This document shows, piece after piece, positions 8,481 through 17,314 of a DNA stretch of 64,000 nt; position 1 is the first letter of the stretch, and each line of letters opens with the position of its first letter. Under the pieces are notes generated by a model, which was not told the DNA's origin, searched no databases, and saw only the letters and a program-made list of their open reading frames with translations. Made by a program: the position numbers and the translations under genes. Source of the DNA: Flagellimonas sp. HMM57 (GTDB lineage: Bacteria; Bacteroidota; Bacteroidia; Flavobacteriales; Flavobacteriaceae); contig NZ_CP090004.1 in the NCBI RefSeq assembly GCF_021390175.1, forward strand, positions 248,001 through 312,000, read 5' to 3'.

Positions 8481-11400
8481 GATCTCTTCCTTGATGGATT
8501 TGAACCCGTTCCACCCATTGTCCAAATACTCCTGTCTCTTGCCCGTGGGCACCACAAGGTCTATTTGGTGGCGGTTTGCATTTGCAAAGGCAGTGGCATT
8601 GAGCACCGGTGGATCATTGGCCCCTACCTCCACCAGGCCAAGGCCCGGGTTGTTGTAAAAGGCACGGGGGCCTATACTTTCAACACTGCCCGGTATGGCA
8701 AGCCCTGTCAATTGGTTGTCACCAAAAGCCAGTTCCCCGATACTGGTGACACTGGCAGGAATTTCAACATGGGTGAGTCCCTTGTTTTGAAAAGCACTTT
8801 CCCCGATAGCGGTCACATCGTAGATGTACTGGCCGTTATCCGCCGTTTCGGGGATGGTGACGGCCGTGTCCGTACCGGTATAGTCTACCACCATTACCTC
8901 GGTTCGAGTCGTAATTCCGTATTTGATGTTATCAACGGTAAAGATCCCGTAGCTGATGGACCTGAACCCGTGCCACCCATTGTCCAAATACTCCTGTCTC
9001 TTGCCAAAGGGCACCACAAGGTCTATTTGGCCGCGGTCCGCATTTGCAAAGGCAAGCTCATGGAGGGATGGGGGATCGTCGGCCTCCACCGTCACCAGGT
9101 GAAGGTCCGGGTTCTTCTGAAAAGCATACAGATCTATGGTCCTTACATTGCCCGGTATGGTCACCTCTTTTAAATCGTTTTGATAAAATGCCTGTTCCCC
9201 GATATATTCCACATTGGCCGATATGATCACCTCTTCTAGATCGTTTTGGGAAAAGGCCCACTTCTCAATTCTGGTGATACTGTTCGGTATGGCCACCTCG
9301 GTCAAGCCGCAAGTTCCAAATGCCCGCTGCCCAAGCCTGGTCACACTTTCCGGAATCTCAACACCGGTCAATTGGTTTTGCCAAAAAGCATCTTCCCCAA
9401 TCGATGTCACACCATTGGGGATGTCGACCTCGGTCAAATTATTTCCACAAAAAGCACAATCCCCGATATGGGTCACACCATCGGGTATATCAACGCTCTT
9501 CAATGGGTCAGCTGTAGGGCTCCAATACATACCAGCGGCCCCATACAAATCCCCATCCCCAGTAAAAACATCGTCCCCAATGGACGTGACCGTATACATG
9601 CCGTCATTCTCACTGTTTCGGATGTATGAGATTTCTGAGGGAATTTTCACGTGACCTTCAGTACCAAACATTTCCTCTAATTTAAGATTACGAGGACCCG
9701 TTCCATCATCTTTGTTCAAACCTATAAATTTGACGAGCTCTGCTTCATTGGGTCTTATCGATGTGATTTTCCATATGAGGCCATTATTATTATGAATCTT
9801 CCCTACGGGCGTACGGACGGACTTGAAACCTATCCATCCGGCATCTATATAATCTTGCACCCTGTCCTTGGGTACAAATACTTCTATGAAGGGACGGCGT
9901 AAAGGAAGAAAGGCATCGTCATGGAGCTCCGGTGGTTCATCGGCCATCACTACCACCCGGAAAATGTGCTGTGAATAAAAGGCCCGGTCCCCAATACTTT
10001 TCACGGTCGACGGTATGACAATCGTTTGTATATCCCTGGTATCAAAAGCATTATCTCCTATAGCGGTCACCGGGCGGAGGACCCCGCCAATATTCACTTC
10101 TGGGTGAATGACCGGATTAAGGCTTGAACCATAAATTACCGTTGCTTCCCCTGAAGCGTCCATAATTCCGTATTTAATGCCATCCTGGTTAAAGACTCCG
10201 TAGGTAATGGTGTTGGCGTAGTCCGCCCAGGCTGAATTTTCATAAGCCTGAATAGCTCCAGGGGGCACCACAAGGTCAAAAGTTATTCTTTGATTTGCCT
10301 GATTGTTAAAGGCAGCTGGATCCAGTCGTCCCGATTCCATCGGTGGATTGGCCCAGACCGTCACAGTGGAAAGGTTAAGGCTGTTATAAAAGGCCTGGAA
10401 CCCTATACTTTCCACCTTGGCCGGTATGGTCACATCCCTTAGATCGTTTGCGGCAAAGACCCATTTCTCAAGGTTGGTGATATTTTCCGGAATTTTGACA
10501 CTGGTCAAGCCGCAAGTTCCAAATGCCCGCTGCCCGAGACTGGTCACACTATTGGGTATGACAACACTGCCCAATTGGTTTTTTAAATCATCTACTCCCC
10601 AAAAAGCATCTTGTCCGATATGGGCCACATTACTCTCACCGGAGAAGGTAAGTTCGGTCAATTGCTTATTATAAAAAGCTCTATCGCCAATAGCGGTCAC
10701 CTGGTAATCGGTACCTTTATAACTGGCCGTTGGGGGAATGGTCACCTCTGTCCCAAAATCGGTATCATAGTCCACGATCTTAACTTGGGCTTGAGTCGTA
10801 GCCGAAAATTCGTATGTGATGCCATCAATGGTAAATATATTATCTTCAATGCTTGCAAATCCGCCCCAATCCGAATCTACCCTCTCCTCATAAGCATCTT
10901 GGGCACCATTAGGGACCGTTACGTGTATTTCTTCACGGGTTGTAAAAGAACTTTCTTGGAGGGCCGGGGGAACACTGCCCAGCATTGTCAGTTCGGTCAT
11001 TTTTGAAGGTGAACTAGGATGGGTAATAAAAGCACCGCCACCAATACTGGTGACACTAGCAGGAATGGTCACACTGGTCAAGCTGTTTCTGGCAAAGGCA
11101 TTGTCCCCGATCTCAACAACCCCTTCGAGAATCTCCAAACTGGTCATGCTACTGTTCCAAAAAGCATAACTCTCAATTCTGATCACTGTGGTGGGGATCA
11201 CCACGCTGTTTATCTTGTCGTCCGCAAAGGCCCTATCCCCTATGTAGGTGACCCCCTCGGGTATATCGATGCTGGTCACTTGGTCATTTTGAAAAGCCCT
11301 ATCACCAATACTCGTGACATTCCAATTTTGTACATTCACCACAACTGGGGGGATTACCACATCTCCAGTATTCGTATTGCCCACCACCTTTACTTCATAG

Positions 11401-11543
11401 GGATCAGGGCTTGTGGATGTGACCTTGTATGTTATACCAGATTGCTCAAATTCGGCATCCAATCCTGGTTCCTGGCCATACGTGGTAAGGCCCGTCAATG
11501 CCATAAAGATGGCGTACATTATCAATTGTAGTTGTTTTTCCAT
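7410..11543 (-). CDS. Giant BspA-type leucine-rich-repeat surface protein with T9SS type B CTD (copy 1)
   Basis: I place the start at 11543 (MEKQLQLIMYAIF...TYGQ), a good signal peptide. The longer frame from 11684 reads through the leader repeat and is rejected. The ~1377-residue product has many LRR_5/BspA repeats (pattern 'VTSIGDRAF..N.LTSVTIPxSV') to about residue 1030. An Ig-like domain follows (VSIDAPAETVNLSPFTVTF), then two HYR-like ~75-residue modules with YGCGNTPELSLDRDAF, and a type B sorting domain (FSPNGDGSGDT ... MIYVNY). BspA-type LRR proteins are surface adhesins or binding proteins; the ligand here is unknown. The last ~1.07 kb is almost identical to LRR gene 2. Base composition looks more GC-rich than the neighbouring operons. 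Confidence 0.9.
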   Translation of the reverse strand: MEKQLQLIMYAIFMALTGLTTYGQEPGLDAEFEQSGITYKVTSTSPDPYEVKVVGNTNTGDVVIPPVVVNVQNWNVTSIGDRAFQNDQVTSIDIPEGVTYIGDRAFADDKINSVVIPTTVIRIESYAFWNSSMTSLEILEGVVEIGDNAFARNSLTSVTIPASVTSIGGGAFITHPSSPSKMTELTMLGSVPPALQESSFTTREEIHVTVPNGAQDAYEERVDSDWGGFASIEDNIFTIDGITYEFSATTQAQVKIVDYDTDFGTEVTIPPTASYKGTDYQVTAIGDRAFYNKQLTELTFSGESNVAHIGQDAFWGVDDLKNQLGSVVIPNSVTSLGQRAFGTCGLTSVKIPENITNLEKWVFAANDLRDVTIPAKVESIGFQAFYNSLNLSTVTVWANPPMESGRLDPAAFNNQANQRITFDLVVPPGAIQAYENSAWADYANTITYGVFNQDGIKYGIMDASGEATVIYGSSLNPVIHPEVNIGGVLRPVTAIGDNAFDTRDIQTIVIPSTVKSIGDRAFYSQHIFRVVVMADEPPELHDDAFLPLRRPFIEVFVPKDRVQDYIDAGWIGFKSVRTPVGKIHNNNGLIWKITSIRPNEAELVKFIGLNKDDGTGPRNLKLEEMFGTEGHVKIPSEISYIRNSENDGMYTVTSIGDDVFTGDGDLYGAAGMYWSPTADPLKSVDIPDGVTHIGDCAFCGNNLTEVDIPNGVTSIGEDAFWQNQLTGVEIPESVTRLGQRAFGTCGLTEVAIPNSITRIEKWAFSQNDLEEVIISANVEYIGEQAFYQNDLKEVTIPGNVRTIDLYAFQKNPDLHLVTVEADDPPSLHELAFANADRGQIDLVVPFGKRQEYLDNGWHGFRSISYGIFTVDNIKYGITTRTEVMVVDYTGTDTAVTIPETADNGQYIYDVTAIGESAFQNKGLTHVEIPASVTSIGELAFGDNQLTGLAIPGSVESIGPRAFYNNPGLGLVEVGANDPPVLNATAFANANRHQIDLVVPTGKRQEYLDNGWNGFKSIKEEIGVSIDAPAETVNLSPFTVTFRFDLDVTGFTVDDIDLGGNATADHFTGSGSIYTVEVTPTSCNGTIAIDVPANAVDMPNSTNLRATATVTVEEDPDYLVAIARDIIVQLDADGHATILPEDVDNGSAYGCGNTPELSLDRDAFTCDDVGTPVTVTLTADHGTESATTTATVTVEEDPNYLVAIAKDITVQLDAGGRATILPEDVDDGSVYGCGNTPELSLDRDAFTCGDVRTPVTVILTANHGTESTTATALVTVEAATGSCGKSSSLVNFNRGFSPNGDGSGDTLVIEGLEKYRNNVLSIYDLSQRLLFSAHYGGPGDGWDGTHEGGTVPVGSYVCVIDYNEPGLGHEAKMIYVNY

Positions 11544-11574
11544 AATTTGATGCTTTTTAACTTTATGAATATTA

Positions 11575-11680
11575 TTTCCAAGCAAATAATGACCGTACAA
11601 GGGAAATATCCAATAATTAGTGTCGAACCCTATTGAAAATGGGACAGAACAAAGTATTTTAGGGATAATGTAGCGGGCGG
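11575..11680 (-). repeat. Leader repeat, copy B (upstream of LRR gene 1)
   Basis: The block containing CAAGCAAATAATGACC and GGGAAATATCCAATAATTAG is shared nearly verbatim with 21525-21770 upstream of LRR gene 2, and partly with 6825-7010. It lies just 5' of the LRR start at 11543 and most likely contains its promoter. I could not place a confident -7 box. Confidence 0.7.
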
Positions 11681-11942
11681 GCACAATGCTACTCCCGTAA
11701 GGGAAAAAAGAACCGTCTGTGTCCAGACCAAGGATAACAAAACGAATGAAAAAAGTGCTGTGTTAAGAATCTTTCTTGGAAAGAATCATAAAGATTTTGA
11801 GATAAAACAATAGGTTACATTACTTCGGAATATCCTTAAATAAACCCTTGAAGTGCTCCTAAGTGTGCTTAGTATAAAATCTCAAATTTGAATCTTTACT
11901 CCTTCCTTTAGGTGAGGGGGATTGTTAAGGTTAAGATTAAGG

Positions 11943-13766
11943 TTAACGCTTCAGCGCAAAGTAACCTTTGAACTCTTTTCGGACACCATCCTTGGTATCA
12001 TAGGTGAGACTGAACCAATAACTTGATGAAGGGGCTTCATTCCCTCGAACAGTACCGTCCCATCCCATCTCATCGTTGAACTGATACTGAACTATACCAA
12101 AACGATCAAAAATCGTTATTTCTGGATTGTCGATTTCAAATAGGTTCACAATCTTCCAAGTATCGTTAACGCCATCACCATTAGGTGTAAAAAATCGAGG
12201 GTAATCTACAATATAAACCCCCTTGGAAACAACACTGCATTTATATTCATCCTGAACATAAGCAATGTAATCATCTCCCGGGGCCAAATTGGAAAAAACA
12301 TTGTCCTCTTTAAATGTCAATCCATCCAAGCTAAACATATACTCATTTGGTCCTTCAACATTTATGGAAACGGAGTGGCTATTACTGAACATATCGCTCA
12401 AAATATTCACCTCAAAAAGCGTGGGCGGTCCAGAAGAGATTACAGTTGTGGACAAGGATAGGTAACAATTATACAGCAGGTTTTCAACCACAACATGATA
12501 AATTCCCGGTTCGGTGGGAACAAGGGAAGGTTGATCTTCATTTGCTATTAGGTTTCCGGTACTTACCGAGTTGCGGTACCAATCAAAAGAATACTCCGCA
12601 GAGGAAAGCTTTGTGTCCATTTTGGGAAGAGGCTCAAAAGGGTTTCCCTCACCATCCAAACATAAAATATATTCTTCTTGTAAGGTGGATGAAATATCCA
12701 ATGGAAAAGGATCGATATACTCGATTTCCACACGACCTTGAGATATACAATTGGCGGAAAACTCCACTTCCACCTCATAGATTCCATCCTCGTTCACCGA
12801 TACTGTGGGTAGATCATCAAAAAGGTGCAATTGTACACCATCTTTAAACCATCTGTAATGGGCTTCACCAGAAACGGTAGCGTCTATTTCAAAAATGTCT
12901 CCTTCGCATAGGGGATTGCCGTTTTGTACAGTTCTGTTTTCCCCTAGGAATACATCTACAGAAAAACTTCCTGCTTCCAAAAAAACCGCAGAATCCTGCC
13001 AGGGATCCTCGTTATCGGCTATAACGAGTTTTATGGTATACGTTTCTCCGGGATTTACCAAGGATTGTGCTACCAAGCTTGTTGTGTTTCCAGTCATCGA
13101 TATCGCGGAATCATCTCCGTTGATACCAGCAAAATACGCTTCATTACTGGCTTCACAGGAAAAGGGTAAACCGAGTGAATTGGGTACGCCGGGCCTAATA
13201 CTGGTTGCTGAAACTAGATCTTGTGACCCTGGAACCAGTGCAAGATTGGACGAGACACCATTGGAATCTGTTAAGATAAAAGCGAATACATCGGAAAAAC
13301 TGCACTGCCAGTCACGGGCATACTCCTCGGAGGCAAAAAGGAAATTAAAACTCATGTTGTTTGCTCTGGGAATAAAATCAAATTCTATGAAGGAAGCATT
13401 AAAAAGGCCAGATACTCCTGTTATAGTGGATAAATCGGAATCACCGCTCCATTGCGGGTGTCCCGAAGAATTAGTAGAAGTAGTGTTATCATTTGGCCCA
13501 ACGGCATCAATGGCCCTACCCGTGGAAATCACAATACCTTCCTTATAAGGAAAGTTATCGCCATTGAACTCAAAATAGCCAATACCGTTTATACCAAAGT
13601 TGATACCGGTGGAAAATCTGTAGTTGGAAGTCTCAGCGCAATTCCTGTCCACCAATACCTCGGTTACCAAACGCTCTACAGAATAATTTGGGTCCACAAC
13701 AATTTGCCCAAAACCGGGTGCGCAAATGCAACCGAATAATAAATATAGGACTGATGTTCTCTTCAA
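11943..13766 (-). CDS. Choice-of-anchor L domain protein with T9SS type B CTD
   Basis: A signal peptide (MKRTSVLYLLFGCICAPGFG) leads a 607-residue secreted protein. Residues ~20-270 show the 'choice-of-anchor L' pattern: a GIVISTGRA motif, FDFIPRANNMSFNFLFASEEY, then LVIADNEDPWQDSAVFLEAG. Ig-like/PKD-like segments with paired cysteines follow. The last ~85 residues are a gliding-motility type B domain (FFTPNGDGVNDTW ... GYFALKR). It is predicted to be exported by T9SS and attached to the cell surface. The domain set is common in gliding Flavobacteriia and the ligand is unknown. Its CTD is of a different subtype from that of the LRR/subtilase family, so it was not part of that duplication. Confidence 0.88.
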   Translation of the reverse strand: MKRTSVLYLLFGCICAPGFGQIVVDPNYSVERLVTEVLVDRNCAETSNYRFSTGINFGINGIGYFEFNGDNFPYKEGIVISTGRAIDAVGPNDNTTSTNSSGHPQWSGDSDLSTITGVSGLFNASFIEFDFIPRANNMSFNFLFASEEYARDWQCSFSDVFAFILTDSNGVSSNLALVPGSQDLVSATSIRPGVPNSLGLPFSCEASNEAYFAGINGDDSAISMTGNTTSLVAQSLVNPGETYTIKLVIADNEDPWQDSAVFLEAGSFSVDVFLGENRTVQNGNPLCEGDIFEIDATVSGEAHYRWFKDGVQLHLFDDLPTVSVNEDGIYEVEVEFSANCISQGRVEIEYIDPFPLDISSTLQEEYILCLDGEGNPFEPLPKMDTKLSSAEYSFDWYRNSVSTGNLIANEDQPSLVPTEPGIYHVVVENLLYNCYLSLSTTVISSGPPTLFEVNILSDMFSNSHSVSINVEGPNEYMFSLDGLTFKEDNVFSNLAPGDDYIAYVQDEYKCSVVSKGVYIVDYPRFFTPNGDGVNDTWKIVNLFEIDNPEITIFDRFGIVQYQFNDEMGWDGTVRGNEAPSSSYWFSLTYDTKDGVRKEFKGYFALKR

Positions 13767-14125
13767 AACACTTTGGATTAGCTATCAAATTACACACTCA
13801 AATTGGAACAAAATCGATGTAATCGGGTATCGTTAATTACACTTTATTATCCAGGATTCAATACCTTCTGAAAACGGAATCGTTTACGGACGGGTCGAAC
13901 ACTTTACGGGATGTTCTCCCGTATATCCAGCTTCATATCGTTTACTAAAAAGTTCAAATTAGGGGGATTACGTTCGCTTTATAGGGATTGTACTCAAGAA
14001 AAACATAATCGTCACCACATTAAAAAGCCATTAAAAGAGGTACTACCCATAAAAATTTTAGTTTGTTTTGAATATTATACTCAGTATTTTTTGTTTTACA
14101 AGCGTTTCCATGGCGCAAAACGGCC
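13767..14125. other. Intergenic region, nothing identified
   Basis: The only frame (13911-14129, plus strand, 72 codons) has no motif and runs convergently into the next gene. No strong hairpin or promoter box was seen beyond general AT-richness. Confidence 0.3.
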
Positions 14126-14851
14126 TTAATCTTTTCCCATTTCCTCCATCATCTGGTCGAAAGTGGTGATTCTGTTATAGAGCCTGCCCCCCAAACTGAT
14201 TACGGGGCTTGACAGAGAATCCATCTCTTCGGCAGATTTGGACAAAATTTGGCCCAACTGTTCCTTTACTTCGGGCCTTTCATCCAGGGAAACACTTCTA
14301 AAAGTGAAATTTCCGGCTTTGAGCTGGCCTACAATGCTATCACAGGCACCACAGCCCTTGTAGGTGTAGATGGTGATCTGCTTCTGCTTCTTTTTCTTTG
14401 GCTCGACCTTGGGCGGTGGGACATCCACTACCTCGGGTTCCTTTTTCCGTGCCCGTTTTGGTAAACTGTCGTTGGCACTAAAATCAAGAGGTATCGGTAT
14501 AGGTTGGATCTGGGGCTTGACCCTCATATACTCTTGCCAGCGGTATGATTCCAGCACATGCGCCATTTCCGAGGTCTCCCGACTCGATACGCGCCTTAAC
14601 ACCTCGTATTTGCCTTTCGGGGACAGGCTATCATCCTGTTCAACGGCACGTTTTTTGACCAGGAACCGGGCAACGGTGGACTGGAACTCCAAGGCTTGAT
14701 CGACCCCCATTACCAAATACGGTTGATACTTGGCAGTGATGTCCCTGGCTTCAAAACGGATCTTCCGATCAATTTTCAATGCATAGAACGTCTGTCCTTG
14801 TAAGAAAGGGACCGATATCAGGAATAGGCCAAAAGCCAGGGCAATGCGCAT
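14126..14851 (-). CDS. Secreted protein with C-terminal glutaredoxin-like CxxC domain
   Basis: The start at 14851 gives a signal peptide (MRIALAFGLFLISVPFLQGQ). The frame open from 14926 adds a non-signal N-terminus and is rejected. The first ~120 residues are helical and charged and I do not recognise them. A Pro/Lys-rich linker (PPPKVEPKKKKQKQ) then leads to a ~80-residue thioredoxin-fold segment of glutaredoxin type: ITIYTYKGCGACDSI with a CGAC pair, then SSPVISLGGRLYN, whose SP resembles the usual TVP cis-proline position. This suggests a periplasmic thiol-disulfide role. The basic linker between an unknown domain and the redox domain is unusual. Fold assignment is by motif only. Confidence 0.65.
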   Translation of the reverse strand: MRIALAFGLFLISVPFLQGQTFYALKIDRKIRFEARDITAKYQPYLVMGVDQALEFQSTVARFLVKKRAVEQDDSLSPKGKYEVLRRVSSRETSEMAHVLESYRWQEYMRVKPQIQPIPIPLDFSANDSLPKRARKKEPEVVDVPPPKVEPKKKKQKQITIYTYKGCGACDSIVGQLKAGNFTFRSVSLDERPEVKEQLGQILSKSAEEMDSLSSPVISLGGRLYNRITTFDQMMEEMGKD

Positions 14852-14922
14852 GATATGTCGATTAGTTCTCACGATCATTGATAATGGGGCGGCACATATC
14901 CCACATCCCCGGTATATGCTCG

Positions 14923-15423
14923 TCACTGTCTATCATAAGTCTCTGTTGTAACATATCTCTTTTGATCGCCGTTTTGAGTATATTCCTCTACGTACTCAAT
15001 GCCAAGTTGTGTCTGGCTCAAAGTAAATTCAAATGTTTCGGTATCAATGCCATAGGTCATGGAAAGCACATTCCCACTGTCGGAGTTAAAACTAGCCTCA
15101 TATGTTCCGGTACTGGTAAATGTTTTAACAACAACCTCTCCATTATCGGTAGTTGAGTAAGATTCGAATTCGCTAAATGTTCCATCTACATCGAAGGTAA
15201 GCCTGATGAAGTTATCGGCATCAACGGTTTCCGTTTCTGTACCGTCCGAAACATTGTTCGTGAACTCCTCCGTTGAGCTTGAAGTCAGTAACCAAATGCC
15301 CTCTATGACCGGTTCACTATCATCACTATCGCATGAAGTGGACAGTGTTGTCGCAAATACCATTACTGCCAAAGGAATCATTGCTTTCATTTTTCTTGGT
15401 CTGTTCATTTTTTTAAAATTCAT
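14923..15423 (-). CDS. Lipocalin-like lipoprotein
   Basis: The 166-residue protein has a lipoprotein signal (IPLAVMVFATTLSTSC) followed by an acidic tether (DSDDSEP). A single lipocalin-like domain follows (EGIWLLTSSSTEE, LTFDVDGTFSEFESYSTT, FEFTLSQTQLGIEYVEEY). It resembles the halves of the 1219-2190 protein in layout. Several possible Met starts lie within the first 14 codons; any keeps the signal intact. It ends 71 bp before the glutaredoxin-like gene on the same strand, so the two may be co-transcribed. Ligand unknown. Confidence 0.7.
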   Translation of the reverse strand: MNFKKMNRPRKMKAMIPLAVMVFATTLSTSCDSDDSEPVIEGIWLLTSSSTEEFTNNVSDGTETETVDADNFIRLTFDVDGTFSEFESYSTTDNGEVVVKTFTSTGTYEASFNSDSGNVLSMTYGIDTETFEFTLSQTQLGIEYVEEYTQNGDQKRYVTTETYDRQ

Positions 15424-15569
15424 GGTTCTTGATTTAATTACTATTAATTTCTAAAGTTGTTGGGGTTTTTAAACTTGTAGGTGGTACTTGTTCCTGTTAT
15501 ATTGCCCGGCAAAGTGTTCGATAATCTGGTGGTGCAAAGACCATAGCCTATAATGCTTCATGTGATTGT

Positions 15570-15812
15570 CTACGTTGATCGGTTCCCAGAATCTTTTCTC
15601 GGTTGGATCTCTTTCCATAACTTTTTGAAGGTTTCGTCCTTTTTAAAGTGTTCCCACCATTTTGATTTCACAAATGCTTTATCGGACGAAAATTTATCTT
15701 GGACCAAAATCCTGATATCCGCCATAAGGCTTTTCTTCTCTTCCTCCAGCCTTTTGTTCTTTTCCAGGATTATTTTGAATAACTTCCTTCTGATGTGTTT
15801 ACCCCTTCCCAT
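15570..15812 (-). CDS. Small charged protein of unknown function
   Basis: This 80-residue frame is rich in Lys and Glu (EKNKRLEEEKKSLMADIRIL) and is probably helical or coiled-coil in its first half. It contains a WWEHFKKDETFKKLW stretch. It has no signal peptide or membrane segment. It lies 12 bp after the small membrane protein at 15825-16058 on the same strand, so an operon is likely. I do not recognise the family. Confidence 0.5.
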   Translation of the reverse strand: MGRGKHIRRKLFKIILEKNKRLEEEKKSLMADIRILVQDKFSSDKAFVKSKWWEHFKKDETFKKLWKEIQPRKDSGNRST

Positions 15813-15824
15813 TTCAAGATTTGT

Positions 15825-16058
15825 TCAGCCGTCCTGATCTTCAATCGCTTTGTTCCATATTCTCATAAAGCACAGGATTGCGGCCACCACGACAAAACAC
15901 CATCCCACAACTTCTATGTAGGGCAACCAATAATCCAGTTTTGAGGTCCATTCCTCCGTATTGGCATTCGCTTTGCTTATCACCACAGCTAGTGCCCCGA
16001 ATATTGCATACAACAAAGGATTCTCCAGTAATCCCCAACTTTTCTTTTGTTTGGTCAT
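15825..16058 (-). CDS. Small two-helix membrane protein
   Basis: With the start at 16058 (MTKQKKSWGLLENPLLYAIF) the 77-residue product has two hydrophobic segments (PLLYAIFGALAVVIS and VVGWCFVVVAAILCFM) and a charged tail. The frame stays open to 16274, and the extra 72 residues are basic and Cys-rich with no obvious domain, overlapping the end of the upstream gene. The longer form cannot be excluded. Function unknown; co-directional with the genes on either side. Confidence 0.5.
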   Translation of the reverse strand: MTKQKKSWGLLENPLLYAIFGALAVVISKANANTEEWTSKLDYWLPYIEVVGWCFVVVAAILCFMRIWNKAIEDQDG

Positions 16059-16225
16059 AGTATTGAGTTTATTGGCTTTCTGTTTTGTATTGGGTACTTC
16101 CCAAAGCTTACGGGAAACACTCTCTACTTGTCTTTCGCAATAGGATTTGTACTTTTTGCATTTGGTATTGAATTTTCGCATTGCCTTTTGCAATTGGCAA
16201 CACTGTATTTCGGCCTTGCGCCATA

Positions 16226-16810
16226 TTAAAACCTCCATCCAAAATTCAAGCCGCCCCTTGGTTGCACTTCCCAACCAACATTGTCATCGCCCGGCAATCC
16301 AAGGTTCCTCCCGATCCCCACACCTAAATCCACAAGAAAACCGCTCTGGCTTATCCATTTCCAACCAATTCCCGCACCTATGGAGATATCAAAATAATAA
16401 CTTACACCTGTTGACAAGGAATCATTTATAATAGCGGAAAACCACTCTTCAAAAATGAAAAACTTCAAGAATCCCTCCGCATAAAACCCTCTGGCCCCGT
16501 AATCCTCTTTGGAAAAGAAATATTGTCTGTAGTAAGGCGTCAAGGAGTATTTTTCAAAATCTGTATAACCATCCCCTTCCAGGGAGACAAACAGGTCCGC
16601 GCCGATTCCAGAGTATCGCCCCAAGATATACTCATACCTGGGACTAAGGGCCGGAATGGCTATTGCCGACATAACGTCGATGCTTACCTCGTTTCTTTTG
16701 GCCACGGAAAACTTCTCGATCCTCTTTTCCGAATCCGTAGGTTCATCTTCCTGACCGAAGGCACAGATTGAAATCAAAAAAGCACAAGAAATAATCAAAA
16801 GTTCTTTCAT
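16226..16810 (-). CDS. Predicted small outer-membrane beta-barrel protein
   Basis: The start at 16810 (MKELLIISCAFLISICAFGQ) gives a clean signal peptide; the longer frame from 16855 adds 15 residues before it. The mature ~175 residues alternate polar and aromatic strand residues and contain SLTPYYRQYFF, GFYAEGFLKFF and a terminal GLNFGWRF, a C-terminal Phe typical of outer-membrane barrels. It resembles DUF3575-type or general porin-like small barrels of Bacteroidota. It begins the run of small genes reading toward 15570. Exact role unknown. Confidence 0.65.
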   Translation of the reverse strand: MKELLIISCAFLISICAFGQEDEPTDSEKRIEKFSVAKRNEVSIDVMSAIAIPALSPRYEYILGRYSGIGADLFVSLEGDGYTDFEKYSLTPYYRQYFFSKEDYGARGFYAEGFLKFFIFEEWFSAIINDSLSTGVSYYFDISIGAGIGWKWISQSGFLVDLGVGIGRNLGLPGDDNVGWEVQPRGGLNFGWRF

Positions 16811-17267
16811 ATCACTGTATTTGTTATCCATTACCCTGTTAAGAATTGTTTTCATAACGGCGGGGACTTAATCTGGAAAGTCCCCGTCGTCTGAACCTGA
16901 TGTATGAAAAAACTAATCTTGAAAATGAAAAAGCCCACAAGAATCCACCTTTGGCAAACCAGTCGGATGGAAAACCGATTCCATTTAACAAAATCGTTTA
17001 ATACAAATCTTAATTTTTAACATAATACCATGCCACAAAAAGTGTCGTATCTCATAAAATTAGGGACGAAAAAAGGTGCTGGGGAGGACAATGAAAATCC
17101 ATTTTTGAACTTTTGCCAATATTAAAGACATTCCATGAGAAATTATTTCGGGTCACCTTTAAGAAAGGTTACATGGGTTGTCAAGCCCTTTTTCATTAAA
17201 AAAGAAATTGTCAATCCTTTTTTTGATTTGACTTTCCTGATGACCGTATGCATCAATAAAAATGATA
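16811..17267. other. Intergenic region downstream of LRR gene 2
   Basis: No gene with support. A plus-strand frame at 17135-17365 and a minus-strand frame at 17159-17425 overlap the terminator hairpin and the repeat flank and look spurious. The part after 17290 resembles the flank of LRR gene 1. Confidence 0.3.
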
Positions 17268-17289
17268 GGGCGGAATGTAAATTCCGCCC
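17268..17289 (-). terminator. Hairpin downstream of LRR gene 2
   Basis: A perfect 9-bp stem (GGGCGGAAT / ATTCCGCCC) with a 4-base loop lies 70 bp past the LRR stop. On the minus strand it is followed within a few bases by a short T-rich run (ATTTTTATT). It is a likely intrinsic terminator. Confidence 0.65.
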
Positions 17290-17314
17290 CACGTCTTTTG
17301 AAAAACCTCTTTAC

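Noticed and set aside
8700..11300. Many short similar segments (GGTCACACTGG-type) across the LRR genes
   Set aside because: They are the codons of the LRR_5 repeat (SVTSIG/LTSVTIP pattern), not a DNA-level repeat element.
11544..11684. N-terminal extension of LRR gene 1 to 11684
   Set aside because: It reads through the leader repeat shared with non-coding upstream DNA and would bury the signal peptide at residue 48.
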